Below are positions 18,502 to 27,533 of a stretch of DNA of 54,999 nucleotides, piece after piece. Both the position numbers and the translations under genes were made by a program. The notes beneath the pieces are model-generated. The model saw nothing but the letters and a program-made list of their open reading frames with translations, was not told where the DNA came from and searched no databases. The number at the start of each line of letters is the position of its first letter. Within the stretch, counting starts at the first letter, position 1. Origin of the DNA: Cyanobacteria bacterium QS_4_48_99 (GTDB lineage: Bacteria > Cyanobacteriota > Cyanobacteriia > Cyanobacteriales > Rubidibacteraceae); NCBI GenBank assembly GCA_003021505.1, contig PXPT01000006.1, positions 1-54,999 on the forward strand, given 5' to 3'.

Positions 18502-19127
18502 ATGTCCAATACTCCACTCATTTATTTTGTGGCATGGAAACTTAAAAAAACGATGCAAATTCACCAAAAACGCTACTACTCCCCAGAAGAGTATTTAAAA
18601 CTAGAAAGAAAAGCAGATTACAAAAGTGAGTATCACCATGGCGAGATTTTGCCAATGGCTGGTGGTTCTCCCAACCACAATCAGATAGCAGGAAACTTAT
18701 ATGCCGCACTAAATTTCACTCTCAAAGTACAGCCCTACAGGGCATTCATCAATGATATGCGCCTATGGATTCCTCGAAAGCGGCTCTATACTTATCCCAA
18801 TGTGATGGTAACTTCTAGCCAACTTGAGTTTGCTGAAGGGCGTAAAGACACGATTACTAATTCTCTAATGATTGCAGAGGTGTTATCAGAGTCAACTGAA
18901 AAATACGACAGAGGGGAAAACTTCAAAGCTTATGGAACGATTCCTAGCTTGAGCGAATATATCCTCATTAATCAATACAAAATGCAAATAGAACAATTTT
19001 CTAAAACACCAGAGCAAAATGGCTTTTGTCTGAGTATGTTTATGAAAATGCGGTGTTGACTTTAACTTCTGTACCTTTCCAAATCTCTTTACTAGACATT
19101 GACGATTGCGTCGAGTTTGCTTCGTAA
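18502..19127 (+). pseudogene. Uma2 (DUF820) family protein, frameshifted
   Basis: An Uma2-type PD-(D/E)xK-fold protein. The intact-frame part covers QKRYYSPEEYLKLERKADYK, GEILPMAGGSPNHNQIAGNL and LMIAEVLSEST. The expected YPDV catalytic motif reads YPNV, so the conserved Asp is lost. Near 19015-19019, a one-base loss in an A run throws the frame to an early stop at 19057. The correct C-terminus (WLLSEYVYENAVLTLTSV, then PFQISLLDID) continues in another frame to TAA at 19125-19127. The start could be GTG 18487, ATG 18502 (preceded by GGAGG) or ATG 18553. Uma2 proteins are abundant in cyanobacteria and their role is unclear. Confidence 0.85.
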
Positions 19128-19164
19128 GCTACCTGAAAAATGATTAAGCATAGGGACAATTGAA

Positions 19165-20382
19165 ATGGATATTCTAGAAAGCGTCAAAATGGCATCCACC
19201 ACCTTGGTGGCGAACAAACTGCGTAGCAGCTTAACGATGCTGGGCATTATTATTGGCAACGCTTCTGTGATTGCCATGGTAGGGATTGGCCAGGGAGCGC
19301 AGAAATTGGCAGCCGAGCAGTTTCAATCGCTAGGACCCAATACACTGTTTGTTGTGCCAGGCTCACAAGAAAGTCGCAGCACCAGTTTTGATCAGCCCAA
19401 AACGCTAGTACTAGAAGATGCCAAAGCGATCGCTTCCCGAGTGCCAACAGTGGCAGAAGTTGCCCCCCAAATTAGCGCTACCCAAGTGATAACCTATCAG
19501 GGTCAAAATAGCAAAGATTCCGTTATCGGAACGACACCGGAGTATCTCCAGGTAAGGAGTTTTGAGGTTGCCAAGGGGCGGTTTATTCGCGACGTTGACA
19601 TGAGGCGCAATAACCAAGTGGTAGTGCTGGGTTCAGAATTAGCAAACGAATTGTTCCCCTATCAAAACCCAATTGGGAAAAGGCTGCGCATCAAGAATAC
19701 CAGTTTTGAGATTGTGGGCGTACTAGAATCGAAAGGCTCTTTTCTAGGCAATAACCAAGATAACCGAGCTTATATTCCCTTAACAACAATGGCAAATCAA
19801 TTAGTGGGAAGCACTTCTCCTTATGGAACTGAACTGACTTTTATTTCTATATCTGCTAAGGACAAGGATAGTATTCGCGCTGCCCAGTTTCAGATTAAAA
19901 ACTTGCTGCGGCTGCGGCACAACATTACTGGCGAAGATGATTTCGATGTTCAAAGCCAGCAAGACATTCTCAAAATTGTGGGAAGGGTAACAGGCGGATT
20001 AACAATTATGCTAACAGCGATCGCCGGAATTTCTCTAGTTGTTGGCGGCATTGGTGTCATGAACATTATGCTTGTTTCTGTCACTGAACGCACCCAAGAA
20101 ATTGGACTGCGAAAAGCAGTTGGTGCCAAAGAGCAAGATATTCTCACTCAATTTTTGATTGAAGCGGTGATTCTCTCTGCTGTGGGTGGTGCTTTCGGTA
20201 CGCTTATTGGCGTTGGCTCTATAGTGCTGGTAGGAATCTTTAGCCCCTTGCCGGCTGGTGTTTCTCCTGTCGCAATAATTCTTGCTGTGGGAGTTTCTGG
20301 CGGAATTGGTCTTTCATTCGGCGTAATTCCGGCGCGACGGGCGGCAAAACTTGACCCAATTGTCGCCTTAAGAAGTGCCTAA
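19165..20382 (+). CDS. MacB/FtsX-type ABC transporter permease
   Basis: A 405-aa permease of the MacB family. One N-terminal helix follows MASTTLVANKLRSSLTMLGI. A MacB_PCD periplasmic domain spans about 45-245. Three C-terminal helices of the FtsX domain follow (ITGGLTIMLTAIAGISLVVG onward), including the conserved MNIMLVSVTERTQEIGLRKA and PARRAAKLDPIVALR. Such permeases pair with an ATPase and a membrane-fusion protein to drive tripartite efflux or export from the periplasm. Neither partner lies next to it here, so the partners must be elsewhere or the gene is orphaned. Confidence 0.93.
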   Translation: MDILESVKMASTTLVANKLRSSLTMLGIIIGNASVIAMVGIGQGAQKLAAEQFQSLGPNTLFVVPGSQESRSTSFDQPKTLVLEDAKAIASRVPTVAEVAPQISATQVITYQGQNSKDSVIGTTPEYLQVRSFEVAKGRFIRDVDMRRNNQVVVLGSELANELFPYQNPIGKRLRIKNTSFEIVGVLESKGSFLGNNQDNRAYIPLTTMANQLVGSTSPYGTELTFISISAKDKDSIRAAQFQIKNLLRLRHNITGEDDFDVQSQQDILKIVGRVTGGLTIMLTAIAGISLVVGGIGVMNIMLVSVTERTQEIGLRKAVGAKEQDILTQFLIEAVILSAVGGAFGTLIGVGSIVLVGIFSPLPAGVSPVAIILAVGVSGGIGLSFGVIPARRAAKLDPIVALRSA

Positions 20383-20423
20383 GCTAAAAAGTTTTTAATC
20401 AACTATTACTAGGGATAAACATT

Positions 20424-21011
20424 ATGAACGCCACAACTAATTTGCCACCAAAGCTAGAATTAAAAATTAATTTAACGGATAAGCAATTTTGGGAATTGTG
20501 CCATGATAACGGCGAGTTTCAGTTTGAACACACCGCCCAAGGAGAAGTGATTATCATGCCTCCCACAGGCGGTAATACTAGCAGACGCAATATTAAAATA
20601 GCTACTCAACTAGAAAATTGGAGTCGCCAGAACAATCTCGGTGAAACTTTTGACTCCAATGGTGGCTTTAAACTGCCCAACGGTGCTAATCGCTCTCCTG
20701 ATGCTTGTTGGGTAAAACGTGATCGCTGGGAGGCTTTAACCCCAGAACAACAAGAAGATTTTGTGCCTTTATGTCCCGATTTTGTGGTGGAATGGCGCTC
20801 TCCTAGTGATGCCCTCAAAACTTTACAAGATAAAATGCAAGAATACATCGACAACGGTGCTAAATTGGCTGGGTTAATTGACCCCAAAAGGGAAGTTGTA
20901 GAGATTTATCGCCCTAATCAAGAAGTAGAAGTTCTGGAGAGTCCGAATTCGGTATCTGGGGAAGATGTACTACCGGGATTTGTCTTGGATTTAGCACAAA
21001 TTATGTCATGA
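20424..21011 (+). CDS. Uma2 (DUF820) family protein, intact
   Basis: A 195-aa Uma2-type protein with a complete PD-(D/E)xK-like set. The pattern is RSPDACWVKRDRWEALTPEQ, then CPDFVVEWRSPSD, then a conserved Lys (ALKTLQDKMQEYIDNGAKLA) and LIDPKREVVEIYRPNQE. Family members are predicted restriction-endonuclease-like proteins, and their biological role is not settled. It follows the MacB permease by 41 bp. Its stop overlaps the ATG of a 55-codon frame (ATGA at 21008-21011). Confidence 0.92.
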   Translation: MNATTNLPPKLELKINLTDKQFWELCHDNGEFQFEHTAQGEVIIMPPTGGNTSRRNIKIATQLENWSRQNNLGETFDSNGGFKLPNGANRSPDACWVKRDRWEALTPEQQEDFVPLCPDFVVEWRSPSDALKTLQDKMQEYIDNGAKLAGLIDPKREVVEIYRPNQEVEVLESPNSVSGEDVLPGFVLDLAQIMS

Positions 21012-21175
21012 GGAGCAAATTGAGGATTGCTCGGGATAATGAAGTTGATCGCGTTAAGATATCCAACCTATTCTCAGAGTTTGGATACCTTCTTCAGCAA
21101 TTTGTCCCTCTATTGAAGCAACAGGAGTTAGCTAATAGTCAAGTTTATCTTTCTCCGAGGATGCTGGAGTTATAG
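21008..21175 (+). CDS. Small protein coupled to Uma2 (candidate)
   Basis: A 55-aa frame starts at an ATG that overlaps the Uma2 stop codon (ATGA), the usual sign of translational coupling. It reads MRSKLRIARDNEVDRVKISN, then LFSEFGYLLQQFVPLLKQQE, and ends PRMLEL. Amphipathic helices are likely. I do not recognise it. It may be a genuine small partner or the remains of a longer gene. Confidence 0.4.
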   Translation: MRSKLRIARDNEVDRVKISNLFSEFGYLLQQFVPLLKQQELANSQVYLSPRMLEL

Positions 21176-21248
21176 GTTTGCCGGGGACAATAAATCCTGG
21201 ACAGCTCTTTCTAGCGCTTTGTATCTTTGATTAACAAAACTTTCCACG

Positions 21249-22828
21249 TTATTTTTTAAGAGATTGATAAGCTGCCTCACTGATAAAGTGGCTCCGTAAA
21301 GTTTCTAATAATTTAGCTTCATTTTGGCCATGCTGTTCTAGACACTCTTTGAGAAACTCCGATGGTAATTTGTTCTTTTTTTCAGCATTTGTTGTTTTCG
21401 AGATTAGCGTCCGATTCAACAGAGAGTCTACCGAATCTGTTTGCCCATAAACAGACTTAGGAAAAATATGATCATCTTGGCACTTGTTAAGGTCTGCTGG
21501 CTGTCCGGTAAGAAAATCTTTAGACCCTTGATGCGCAATTAATCCCATCAAACCCCGATGCAAAGTTGAACGACTTTTTTCGAGTGTTATGTTTAGGGGG
21601 TGAATCGATATCCTCTGTAACCATTCGGGAGCACTGCCTTGATTTTCCAGCCAACTGCCAATCTCTCGAAAGTCTTTATAACTTTTTGTTTCTACTGCAT
21701 TATCATAACGCTGACTAAGGACACTTCCCCAGTACCAACAATCCAACTTGCGGTAAGCTTCTGCTCCTACTGAAGTTGTTTCGATTTTATGCAATAGGGC
21801 AGCTAAAGGTACAATTAAAGTTGTGTAGGGAATCCATCTCTGATCGAACGCACCGTAGCCAGAAACAGAAGTAATTCTCTGGTGTGCCTGCACAATCGCT
21901 CTAACTGCTTCGTTCCAAAGGGTTTCAAAGTTTTCAGCCTCCATTTCGCCTACCATTTTTAGGAGACTACTTTTACGAGGCTCTTTACCTTACAACAAAG
22001 CAATTAGTCGTAGCAAAAATTCGGGCTTAACGATTGCTTCCTTTATGGACAAGTGGTTCTCTCGCGCTGTCTCCCATAATTCCCGCAAACGAACGCCATT
22101 ACGGTAAAGTTTAGCTACAGCTAAATCAAAAAGTGAAAGACTGACACCAGTTCTATTAATGCGCTCAAAAATGTTAACAATATATTCTTCGCTAGTTTCT
22201 GGTGCCAAGGAAATAACTGGAACCATAAATTTTTGCAAGCGTTCATAGAACTTTTCAAAAACTTTTAATTCCTCTTCTCGCCAGATAGACTGTTCTTTGT
22301 AAAGCCATTTGTTGAAACTACTTGAGTCTCGTAAACGCGAAAAAGGTAAGGCTTTGTGAGTATCAACAAGTTGGTCTAACTCTGCTTTGTGTTTAGTATC
22401 TCTTTCTGATACACCAACGACAGCGCTTTCCAAGTCGTTTTCTAGAATTGATTCAAGGCGCAGATAAAACCGATGGGGATACTTTGCCCTTTGCAGGGGA
22501 ATGTCTGGTTCATAAAGGGCATAAAACAAAGAAGTAATTCGCTGTTGACCATCCAAAACCAGTCTAACTGTTGCCTGTCGGTGAGACTGTATTTTTACTC
22601 CCTCTACAGGTCTAAAGGGAAACATGGCATTTTCACTGGGCGTATCTAGCATAAAAAAATGCCCATAAAATATCCACGCAAAATTGAAGTCAAAAGATCC
22701 TGAATTCCATCACGTTCCCAAACAAAAGAGCGCTGAAAATCAGGAATGACTACTTTGGCACGACGAGCATCTTCAATAATTCGTAGAAGATTATCTGGAT
22801 TGGCTTTTGGTGATTCGACAATTTCCAT
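21249..22828 (-). pseudogene. GmrSD-type (DUF262-DUF1524) restriction protein, inactivated
   Basis: Three fragments make up one protein. The N-terminal piece from MEIVESPKANPDNLL (22828) carries the DUF262 motif IPDFQRSFVWE. After a one-base loss in the A/T run at 22653-22659, the frame shifts and continues with LVLDGQQRITSLFYAL (the DGQQR nucleotide-binding motif). A TAA stop at 21990-21992 interrupts the same frame (LLRLIALL-stop-GKEPRKSS; one change from CAA). The final piece has the DUF1524 HNH-like motif DDHIFPKS. Intact GmrSD proteins are NTP-dependent type IV endonucleases that attack modified phage DNA. With two independent lesions, this copy is almost certainly dead. Confidence 0.9.
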
Positions 22829-22892
22829 AGATGTGTGGATTGCTACCTTTGCTCGATCTTGGGATGCGATCGCGCCTTTGTCCTCAGTGAAA

Positions 22893-24128
22893 TTACGAAC
22901 TTGCTTCCGCGACTGCCTCAATCGCTGCCTCAAGCGCGATCGCTACATGCGTCCAGTGAGTTCCCCCTTGACAAAAGACAATGTAAGGCTCTCGTAGGGG
23001 TCCATCGGCAGAAAACTCGGAGGTACTGCCATCGATAAACGTGCCTCCAGCCATCACTAATTCACTCTCATACCCCGGCATTGCTGCTGGGACAGGGTCG
23101 AGGTAGGAACCCACAGGAGAATGCTGCTGAAGCGCCCGACAGAAGGCAATCAGTTTCTCTGGTGATCCTAACTGGATGGCTTGAATCACGTCGCGATGAC
23201 CGACATTCGGTGGTGGATTCACTTTGTAGCCTAATTGGTCAAACACATAAGCACTCAAATGAGTCCCTTTGAGTGCTTCTCCTACCATTTGCGGCGCCAG
23301 AAATAATCCTTGAAATAAGAGGCGATTTTGGTTGAACGTTGCCCCACCCTCACTACCGATTCCTGGTGCGGTTAAGCGACAAGCCGCCGCCTCTACTAAG
23401 TCTGCTTTACCAGCAACATAGCCCCCCGCAGTAACAATCGTGCCACCGGGATTTTTAATCAGAGAGCCTGCAATCAAATCAGCACCGACATCCGGGGGTT
23501 CTCGCTTTTCGACAAACTCTCCATAGCAGTTATCTACCAAACAAATTGTGTTAGGATTTTGCTGTTGGATGAGCTCGACAATTTTTTGTATATCAACAAT
23601 GGACAAACTCTGCCGCCAGGAATAGCCACAGGAGCGCTGAATAAAGGCTAGGCGAGTTTGGTCATTAACAGCTCTTTCTAGGACTTCCCAATCTATAGTT
23701 CCCTGATCAGATAAAGGAATTTGGCGGTATTGAATGCCAAAATCGATCAGAGATCCTTGCCCTTCTCCGCGTAAACCGATTACTTCTTCTAATGTGTCGT
23801 AGGGAGAACCCGCAACTGCTAACATTTCGTCTCCTGGACGGAGAACCCCAAACAAAGCACAAGCGATCGCATGAGTTCCCGAAACAAACTGCCCTCGCAC
23901 TGCTGCGGCTTCAGCACCCATTACTTGAGCAAATACTCGGTCTAAAGTCTGTCGCCCAAGGTCATCGTGTCCGTAGCCACTAACACTTGCAAAATGATGA
24001 ATGCCGAGCCGATGATTTTGGAAGGCTTCTAGCACTTTTTGGAGATTTTGCTTGACTTGGGCATCAATTTCATCAAAGATCGGGGTTAGTGCTTTTTCTG
24101 CCTCCTTAAGCAACTTCAAATTGTTCAT
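22893..24128 (-). CDS. Methionine gamma-lyase family PLP protein
   Basis: A 411-aa fold-type I PLP enzyme of the Met_gamma_lyase family, formerly called aluminium-resistance protein. Visible features are GYGHDDLGRQTLDRVFAQVM, the cofactor-binding region FVSGTHAIACALFGVLRPGD, the Asp of LVDNCYGEF, and the likely Schiff-base Lys in GSLIKNPGG. Members probably act on sulphur amino acids or cystathionine-like substrates by C-S lyase chemistry; the substrate is not established for cyanobacteria. Length is typical. The dead GmrSD gene begins just past its 3' end. Confidence 0.9.
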   Translation of the reverse strand: MNNLKLLKEAEKALTPIFDEIDAQVKQNLQKVLEAFQNHRLGIHHFASVSGYGHDDLGRQTLDRVFAQVMGAEAAAVRGQFVSGTHAIACALFGVLRPGDEMLAVAGSPYDTLEEVIGLRGEGQGSLIDFGIQYRQIPLSDQGTIDWEVLERAVNDQTRLAFIQRSCGYSWRQSLSIVDIQKIVELIQQQNPNTICLVDNCYGEFVEKREPPDVGADLIAGSLIKNPGGTIVTAGGYVAGKADLVEAAACRLTAPGIGSEGGATFNQNRLLFQGLFLAPQMVGEALKGTHLSAYVFDQLGYKVNPPPNVGHRDVIQAIQLGSPEKLIAFCRALQQHSPVGSYLDPVPAAMPGYESELVMAGGTFIDGSTSEFSADGPLREPYIVFCQGGTHWTHVAIALEAAIEAVAEASS

Positions 24129-24234
24129 TAGCCACTTTGATAACGAGATTTTCGTTAGTTTTCAACTAGAATTGCCAAATTCTTGTAATCGCCAACCAGA
24201 ATTTTACTAATCAATTTCGTACTTAGGTTACTGC

Positions 24235-25053
24235 ATGACTGTTGCCACTTCCAATTCCAATAAAATTCGTCCCGATTGGAGAATTATCGCTTACATGGCT
24301 ACGATTCACCTCGTTGCCTTACTTGCCCTTTTGCCCAGTAACTTTAGCTGGTCAGCAGTTGGGATAGCGTTGTTGCTTTATTGGGTCACTGGCGGGTTGG
24401 GAATTACGCTAGGATACCATCGCTTAGTAACTCATCGGAGTTTCCAGACTCCCAAGTGGCTGGAATATTTCTTAGTGTTGTGCGGAACCCTTGCTGCTCA
24501 AGGCGGTCCCATCCGATGGATTGGCACCCACCGCCAGCATCACGTCCATTCCGACAATGAGCCTGACCCCCATGATTCTAATCAGGGCTTTTGGTGGTCT
24601 CACATGGGCTGGATGCTCCATGAGGTTCCTTCCGATGCCGAAATTCCTCGCTATACCAAAGATATTGGTGATGACCCGGTTTATCGATTCTTGGAAAAGT
24701 ATTTTATCCCTCTCCAGGTCGTTTTAGGGTTACTTCTCTACGCATTGGGAGGATGGTCCTTCGTGGTTTGGGGCATTTTTGTGCGCCTGGTTGTTGTGTT
24801 CCACTGCACCTGGTTTGTCAACAGTGCTACCCATAAGTTCGGCTATCGCACTTTTGAGTCTAAGGATCAATCAACCAACTGCTGGTGGGTGGCGCTACTG
24901 ACTTTTGGGGAAGGTTGGCATAATAACCACCATGCCTATCCATACTCTGCCCGTCACGGGATGCAGTGGTGGGAGATTGATACCACTTGGATGACGATTC
25001 AGCTTTTGCAAGCCCTGGGTTTAGCAAAAAAGGTGAAGCTAGTTCGGAAATAG
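24235..25053 (+). CDS. desC: Acyl-lipid/acyl-CoA delta-9 desaturase
   Basis: A 272-aa membrane di-iron desaturase with all three histidine boxes: HRLVTHR, HRQHHVH and HNNHHAY. Two pairs of membrane helices flank the boxes, as in DesC. The enzyme puts the first double bond at carbon 9 of stearoyl chains in membrane lipids, important for cold adaptation and photosystem repair. Length and box spacing are standard for cyanobacterial DesC. It diverges from the PLP lyase gene, with about 105 bp between the start codons. Confidence 0.95.
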   Translation: MTVATSNSNKIRPDWRIIAYMATIHLVALLALLPSNFSWSAVGIALLLYWVTGGLGITLGYHRLVTHRSFQTPKWLEYFLVLCGTLAAQGGPIRWIGTHRQHHVHSDNEPDPHDSNQGFWWSHMGWMLHEVPSDAEIPRYTKDIGDDPVYRFLEKYFIPLQVVLGLLLYALGGWSFVVWGIFVRLVVVFHCTWFVNSATHKFGYRTFESKDQSTNCWWVALLTFGEGWHNNHHAYPYSARHGMQWWEIDTTWMTIQLLQALGLAKKVKLVRK

Positions 25054-25145
25054 CTCAACTTTCCTACCTGAGTTCAGAATTCGGGTGGGAATTGCATTTC
25101 AACGCTAGCTATGAAGTTGCTTAGTTGATCTCACCCAACACTCAA

Positions 25146-25187
25146 CACAAAAACGGTAAGACTGAATCTTCACTCAGCCTACCGTTC
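25146..25187 (-). terminator. Terminator of the metallophore-type operon
   Basis: AACGGTA (25152-25158) pairs with TACCGTT (25180-25186), with an inner CTGA/TCAG pairing. Read on the minus strand, the hairpin is followed by TTTTTGTG. It directly abuts the stop codon of the Apd1-type gene, and it also sits between that gene and desC, which converge. Confidence 0.75.
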
Positions 25188-26178
25188 ATTCCACTTGGAC
25201 AAGGTGACTGACGCGATACTGCTTCGCGGCTTGCAAAGACATTTCATCTCCCGACTTAGGTGCCGTCGTTACCTCACCGCTGACTTCCACCCTAGCTTCA
25301 TACGCACCGGATTTGCTGCCATCGGGGGTAGTAAAGTCAATGCGTACTTCTGCCCACGTTTCCTCCTGTTCATCTATCCCCAGCACCTGCCCAGCTTTGT
25401 AGTAGTCAATCCAGTCCCAACCCTGTTGCATCCAAATTTCGCGCTCGGCAATTTGCTCCCATTTGGTTAGACCAGTCCAACCGCGATAAAACTGACGCAA
25501 ACCTAAAACTGAGCCATTCCGCTGCACTAAGAGATCCAGCATCTCTGGCTCTAAATGCCCCCAGTAGCGCCCTTCGGGAAAATCAACTAGGGTGGGCGCA
25601 AACCGATGACCCCCAAAGTGACTGACGCGCCATACCCGAAGCTGTCCTTGGGAGTTAGCGGCGTATTGCGATCGCAACTTTTTATAAATGGGATAGCCAA
25701 ACCTACCACAAGCGGCATCGTGATTAGCATGCGTGCAAACCATTAACTCTCGGATGTGGCTTGTCTGTTGCTGATATTGCTCAAAATATTGCAATTGCTC
25801 GGGTTGCTTCAGAAGTGCTTTTGCTAAGGGATAAATCTGCTCTTCTGGCAGAAGGAATTCCTGTTTCTGGAACTTCGCAAAGAGTCTGGCGGGGCGTTGA
25901 TAGTAAAGTACGCGCGTCGCATGGGGATAGGAATATTCCCGGTCAGGAGCAATTAGCAACGGTCTAACTTTGATGCCATGCTCTTGGCGCAGTGCTGTCA
26001 GCATCTCGATAACTGGTTGCAGGGTAGAATGCTGCCCAATTTGGGGCGACCAAGGTTGAGCCATTTCCACCAGCAGCCAGTGGTCAAATGTTCCCACTGA
26101 GGCAATGGGGTCTTCTCCATTGGTTTTGGAAACCACTGAGCAAAAGCGACAATCAGTGAGGGCATAATTATTAGACAT
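25186..26178 (-). CDS. Apd1/sucrase-ferredoxin-like [2Fe-2S] protein
   Basis: A 330-aa Suc/Fer-like (thioredoxin-fold ferredoxin) protein. It carries the ligand pattern known from yeast Apd1: C148-x8-C157 (CTHANHDAAC) followed by H187-xxx-H191 (HFGGH). An extra CxxC lies at 10-13. Cys2His2 [2Fe-2S] proteins of this family are redox proteins of uncertain physiological role. As the last gene of a siderophore-type operon, 34 bp after the exporter, it may reduce ferric chelates in the cytoplasm or help load or redox-tune the product. This role is inference from position. Confidence 0.88.
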   Translation of the reverse strand: MSNNYALTDCRFCSVVSKTNGEDPIASVGTFDHWLLVEMAQPWSPQIGQHSTLQPVIEMLTALRQEHGIKVRPLLIAPDREYSYPHATRVLYYQRPARLFAKFQKQEFLLPEEQIYPLAKALLKQPEQLQYFEQYQQQTSHIRELMVCTHANHDAACGRFGYPIYKKLRSQYAANSQGQLRVWRVSHFGGHRFAPTLVDFPEGRYWGHLEPEMLDLLVQRNGSVLGLRQFYRGWTGLTKWEQIAEREIWMQQGWDWIDYYKAGQVLGIDEQEETWAEVRIDFTTPDGSKSGAYEARVEVSGEVTTAPKSGDEMSLQAAKQYRVSHLVQVE

Positions 26179-26211
26179 ATTCGTTTCCTCGCCTATGGTT
26201 AGTTAGATGAG

Positions 26212-27510
26212 TCATGCAGTCGTGGCACCGCCACTGGGCACACTGTCCTCTACCTCCCGTAAGCTGGGGAAGGCATATCCACCTAGACCAATTAGCACTA
26301 GGCAAATGGAACTCATTACATACAGAAATGCCATTCCTGCCCCTGGGTTAGTGCCAAAGATGCTGCCGAGTAGGGGGGCAAGAGTGCCTCCTGGCATCAT
26401 GGCTGGTTCCACAACGTAGTCTGCGAGTGGCGCGGCAATTAATTTTGCGATTGGCGAAAGGGCAAGCGCGAACATCCGGCGGGAGGCAAATACACGCCCT
26501 TGCAGGTTGGGTTCTACTTTCAAGCGCCAGATGGCATCGCTGCAACTACTTTTTAAGGGAAAGTTTAGCGAGGAGCAGAATTGGGCAGGGAGCCAGATTA
26601 ATGGCGTTCGAGCCAGACCGAAGATAGTTTTGCTGATGCCAGCCCCCACCATGCCCAGTAGAAAACCCTGAATCCGGCGCTTGGGACCCCCCCAGGTAGT
26701 TACAATCACTGCCCCGACAACCCCGCCAATTCCTGCTGCTGAAGAGATGGTTCCTAACACTCTGGCATCATTCCCGGTGCGCGCCAGAATCATCGGTCGG
26801 AATAAGGCACCGCCAAAATCATGGGCAAAAACGAATAATGACTCTGCGATCAGCAAAGCCCACAAACCCGGGCTAGCGAAAATGTAGCGGAAACCGAATT
26901 GAAGTTCTTGCCAGATATTTTTGGGATCTTGGCTTGTCTGTTCCGGGAGAGGAGGTTGCGGGATATGGACGAACAGCACCGTGCTAATGGCGATCGCAAA
27001 AGTGGCAATATCAATCAGTAAAATCCCCAACAGTCCGATGACATAATAGAGTGCCCCTGCCAACGCGGGAGCAATAATAATCGAGCCGTAATGGAGAACA
27101 GAACCCATGCTGCTAGCACGGGTATATTGCTGCCTGGGAACCATTAGGGTAATGGAGGCGGAGTAGGCTAAACCTTGGAGTTGGTTAAAAGCCCCGTTAA
27201 TGATGCCAATTGCGTATAAGTGCCAGATTTGCAAATTGCCGCTGACATAAAGCAAGAGGATGGCAACGGTAGACAGAACAGTAATCGTATCGCCCACAAT
27301 CAACAGCAGCTTGCGGTTCCAACGGTCTACGATTATCCCAGCAAAAGGAAGAATCAAGAGACGCGGTATTTGAGTAGAGACACTTACTAAAGCTAATGTG
27401 GTCGCCTCACCCGTAATTTCCCATGCCCAGATACCAAGGGCAAAGCCAGTCATTTTGCTGCCAAAGGTGGATACGAGTTGACCAAGCCAAACGATGATAA
27501 AGGTACGCAC
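26212..27510 (-). CDS. MFS exporter, EntS-like
   Basis: A 432-aa, twelve-helix major facilitator of the EntS/MFS_3 type. It starts MRTFIIVWLGQLVSTFGSKM, and the first-loop motif FAGIIVDRWNRKLLL is well preserved. EntS family members export siderophores such as enterobactin; others export drugs. It lies 24 bp after the siderophore-binding lipoprotein gene and 34 bp before the Apd1-type gene, so one transcript is likely. In this locus it is the best candidate for releasing the peptide product across the inner membrane. Confidence 0.9.
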   Translation of the reverse strand: MRTFIIVWLGQLVSTFGSKMTGFALGIWAWEITGEATTLALVSVSTQIPRLLILPFAGIIVDRWNRKLLLIVGDTITVLSTVAILLLYVSGNLQIWHLYAIGIINGAFNQLQGLAYSASITLMVPRQQYTRASSMGSVLHYGSIIIAPALAGALYYVIGLLGILLIDIATFAIAISTVLFVHIPQPPLPEQTSQDPKNIWQELQFGFRYIFASPGLWALLIAESLFVFAHDFGGALFRPMILARTGNDARVLGTISSAAGIGGVVGAVIVTTWGGPKRRIQGFLLGMVGAGISKTIFGLARTPLIWLPAQFCSSLNFPLKSSCSDAIWRLKVEPNLQGRVFASRRMFALALSPIAKLIAAPLADYVVEPAMMPGGTLAPLLGSIFGTNPGAGMAFLYVMSSICLVLIGLGGYAFPSLREVEDSVPSGGATTA

Positions 27511-27533
27511 TTATAGAATTTAGAACTCGATTC

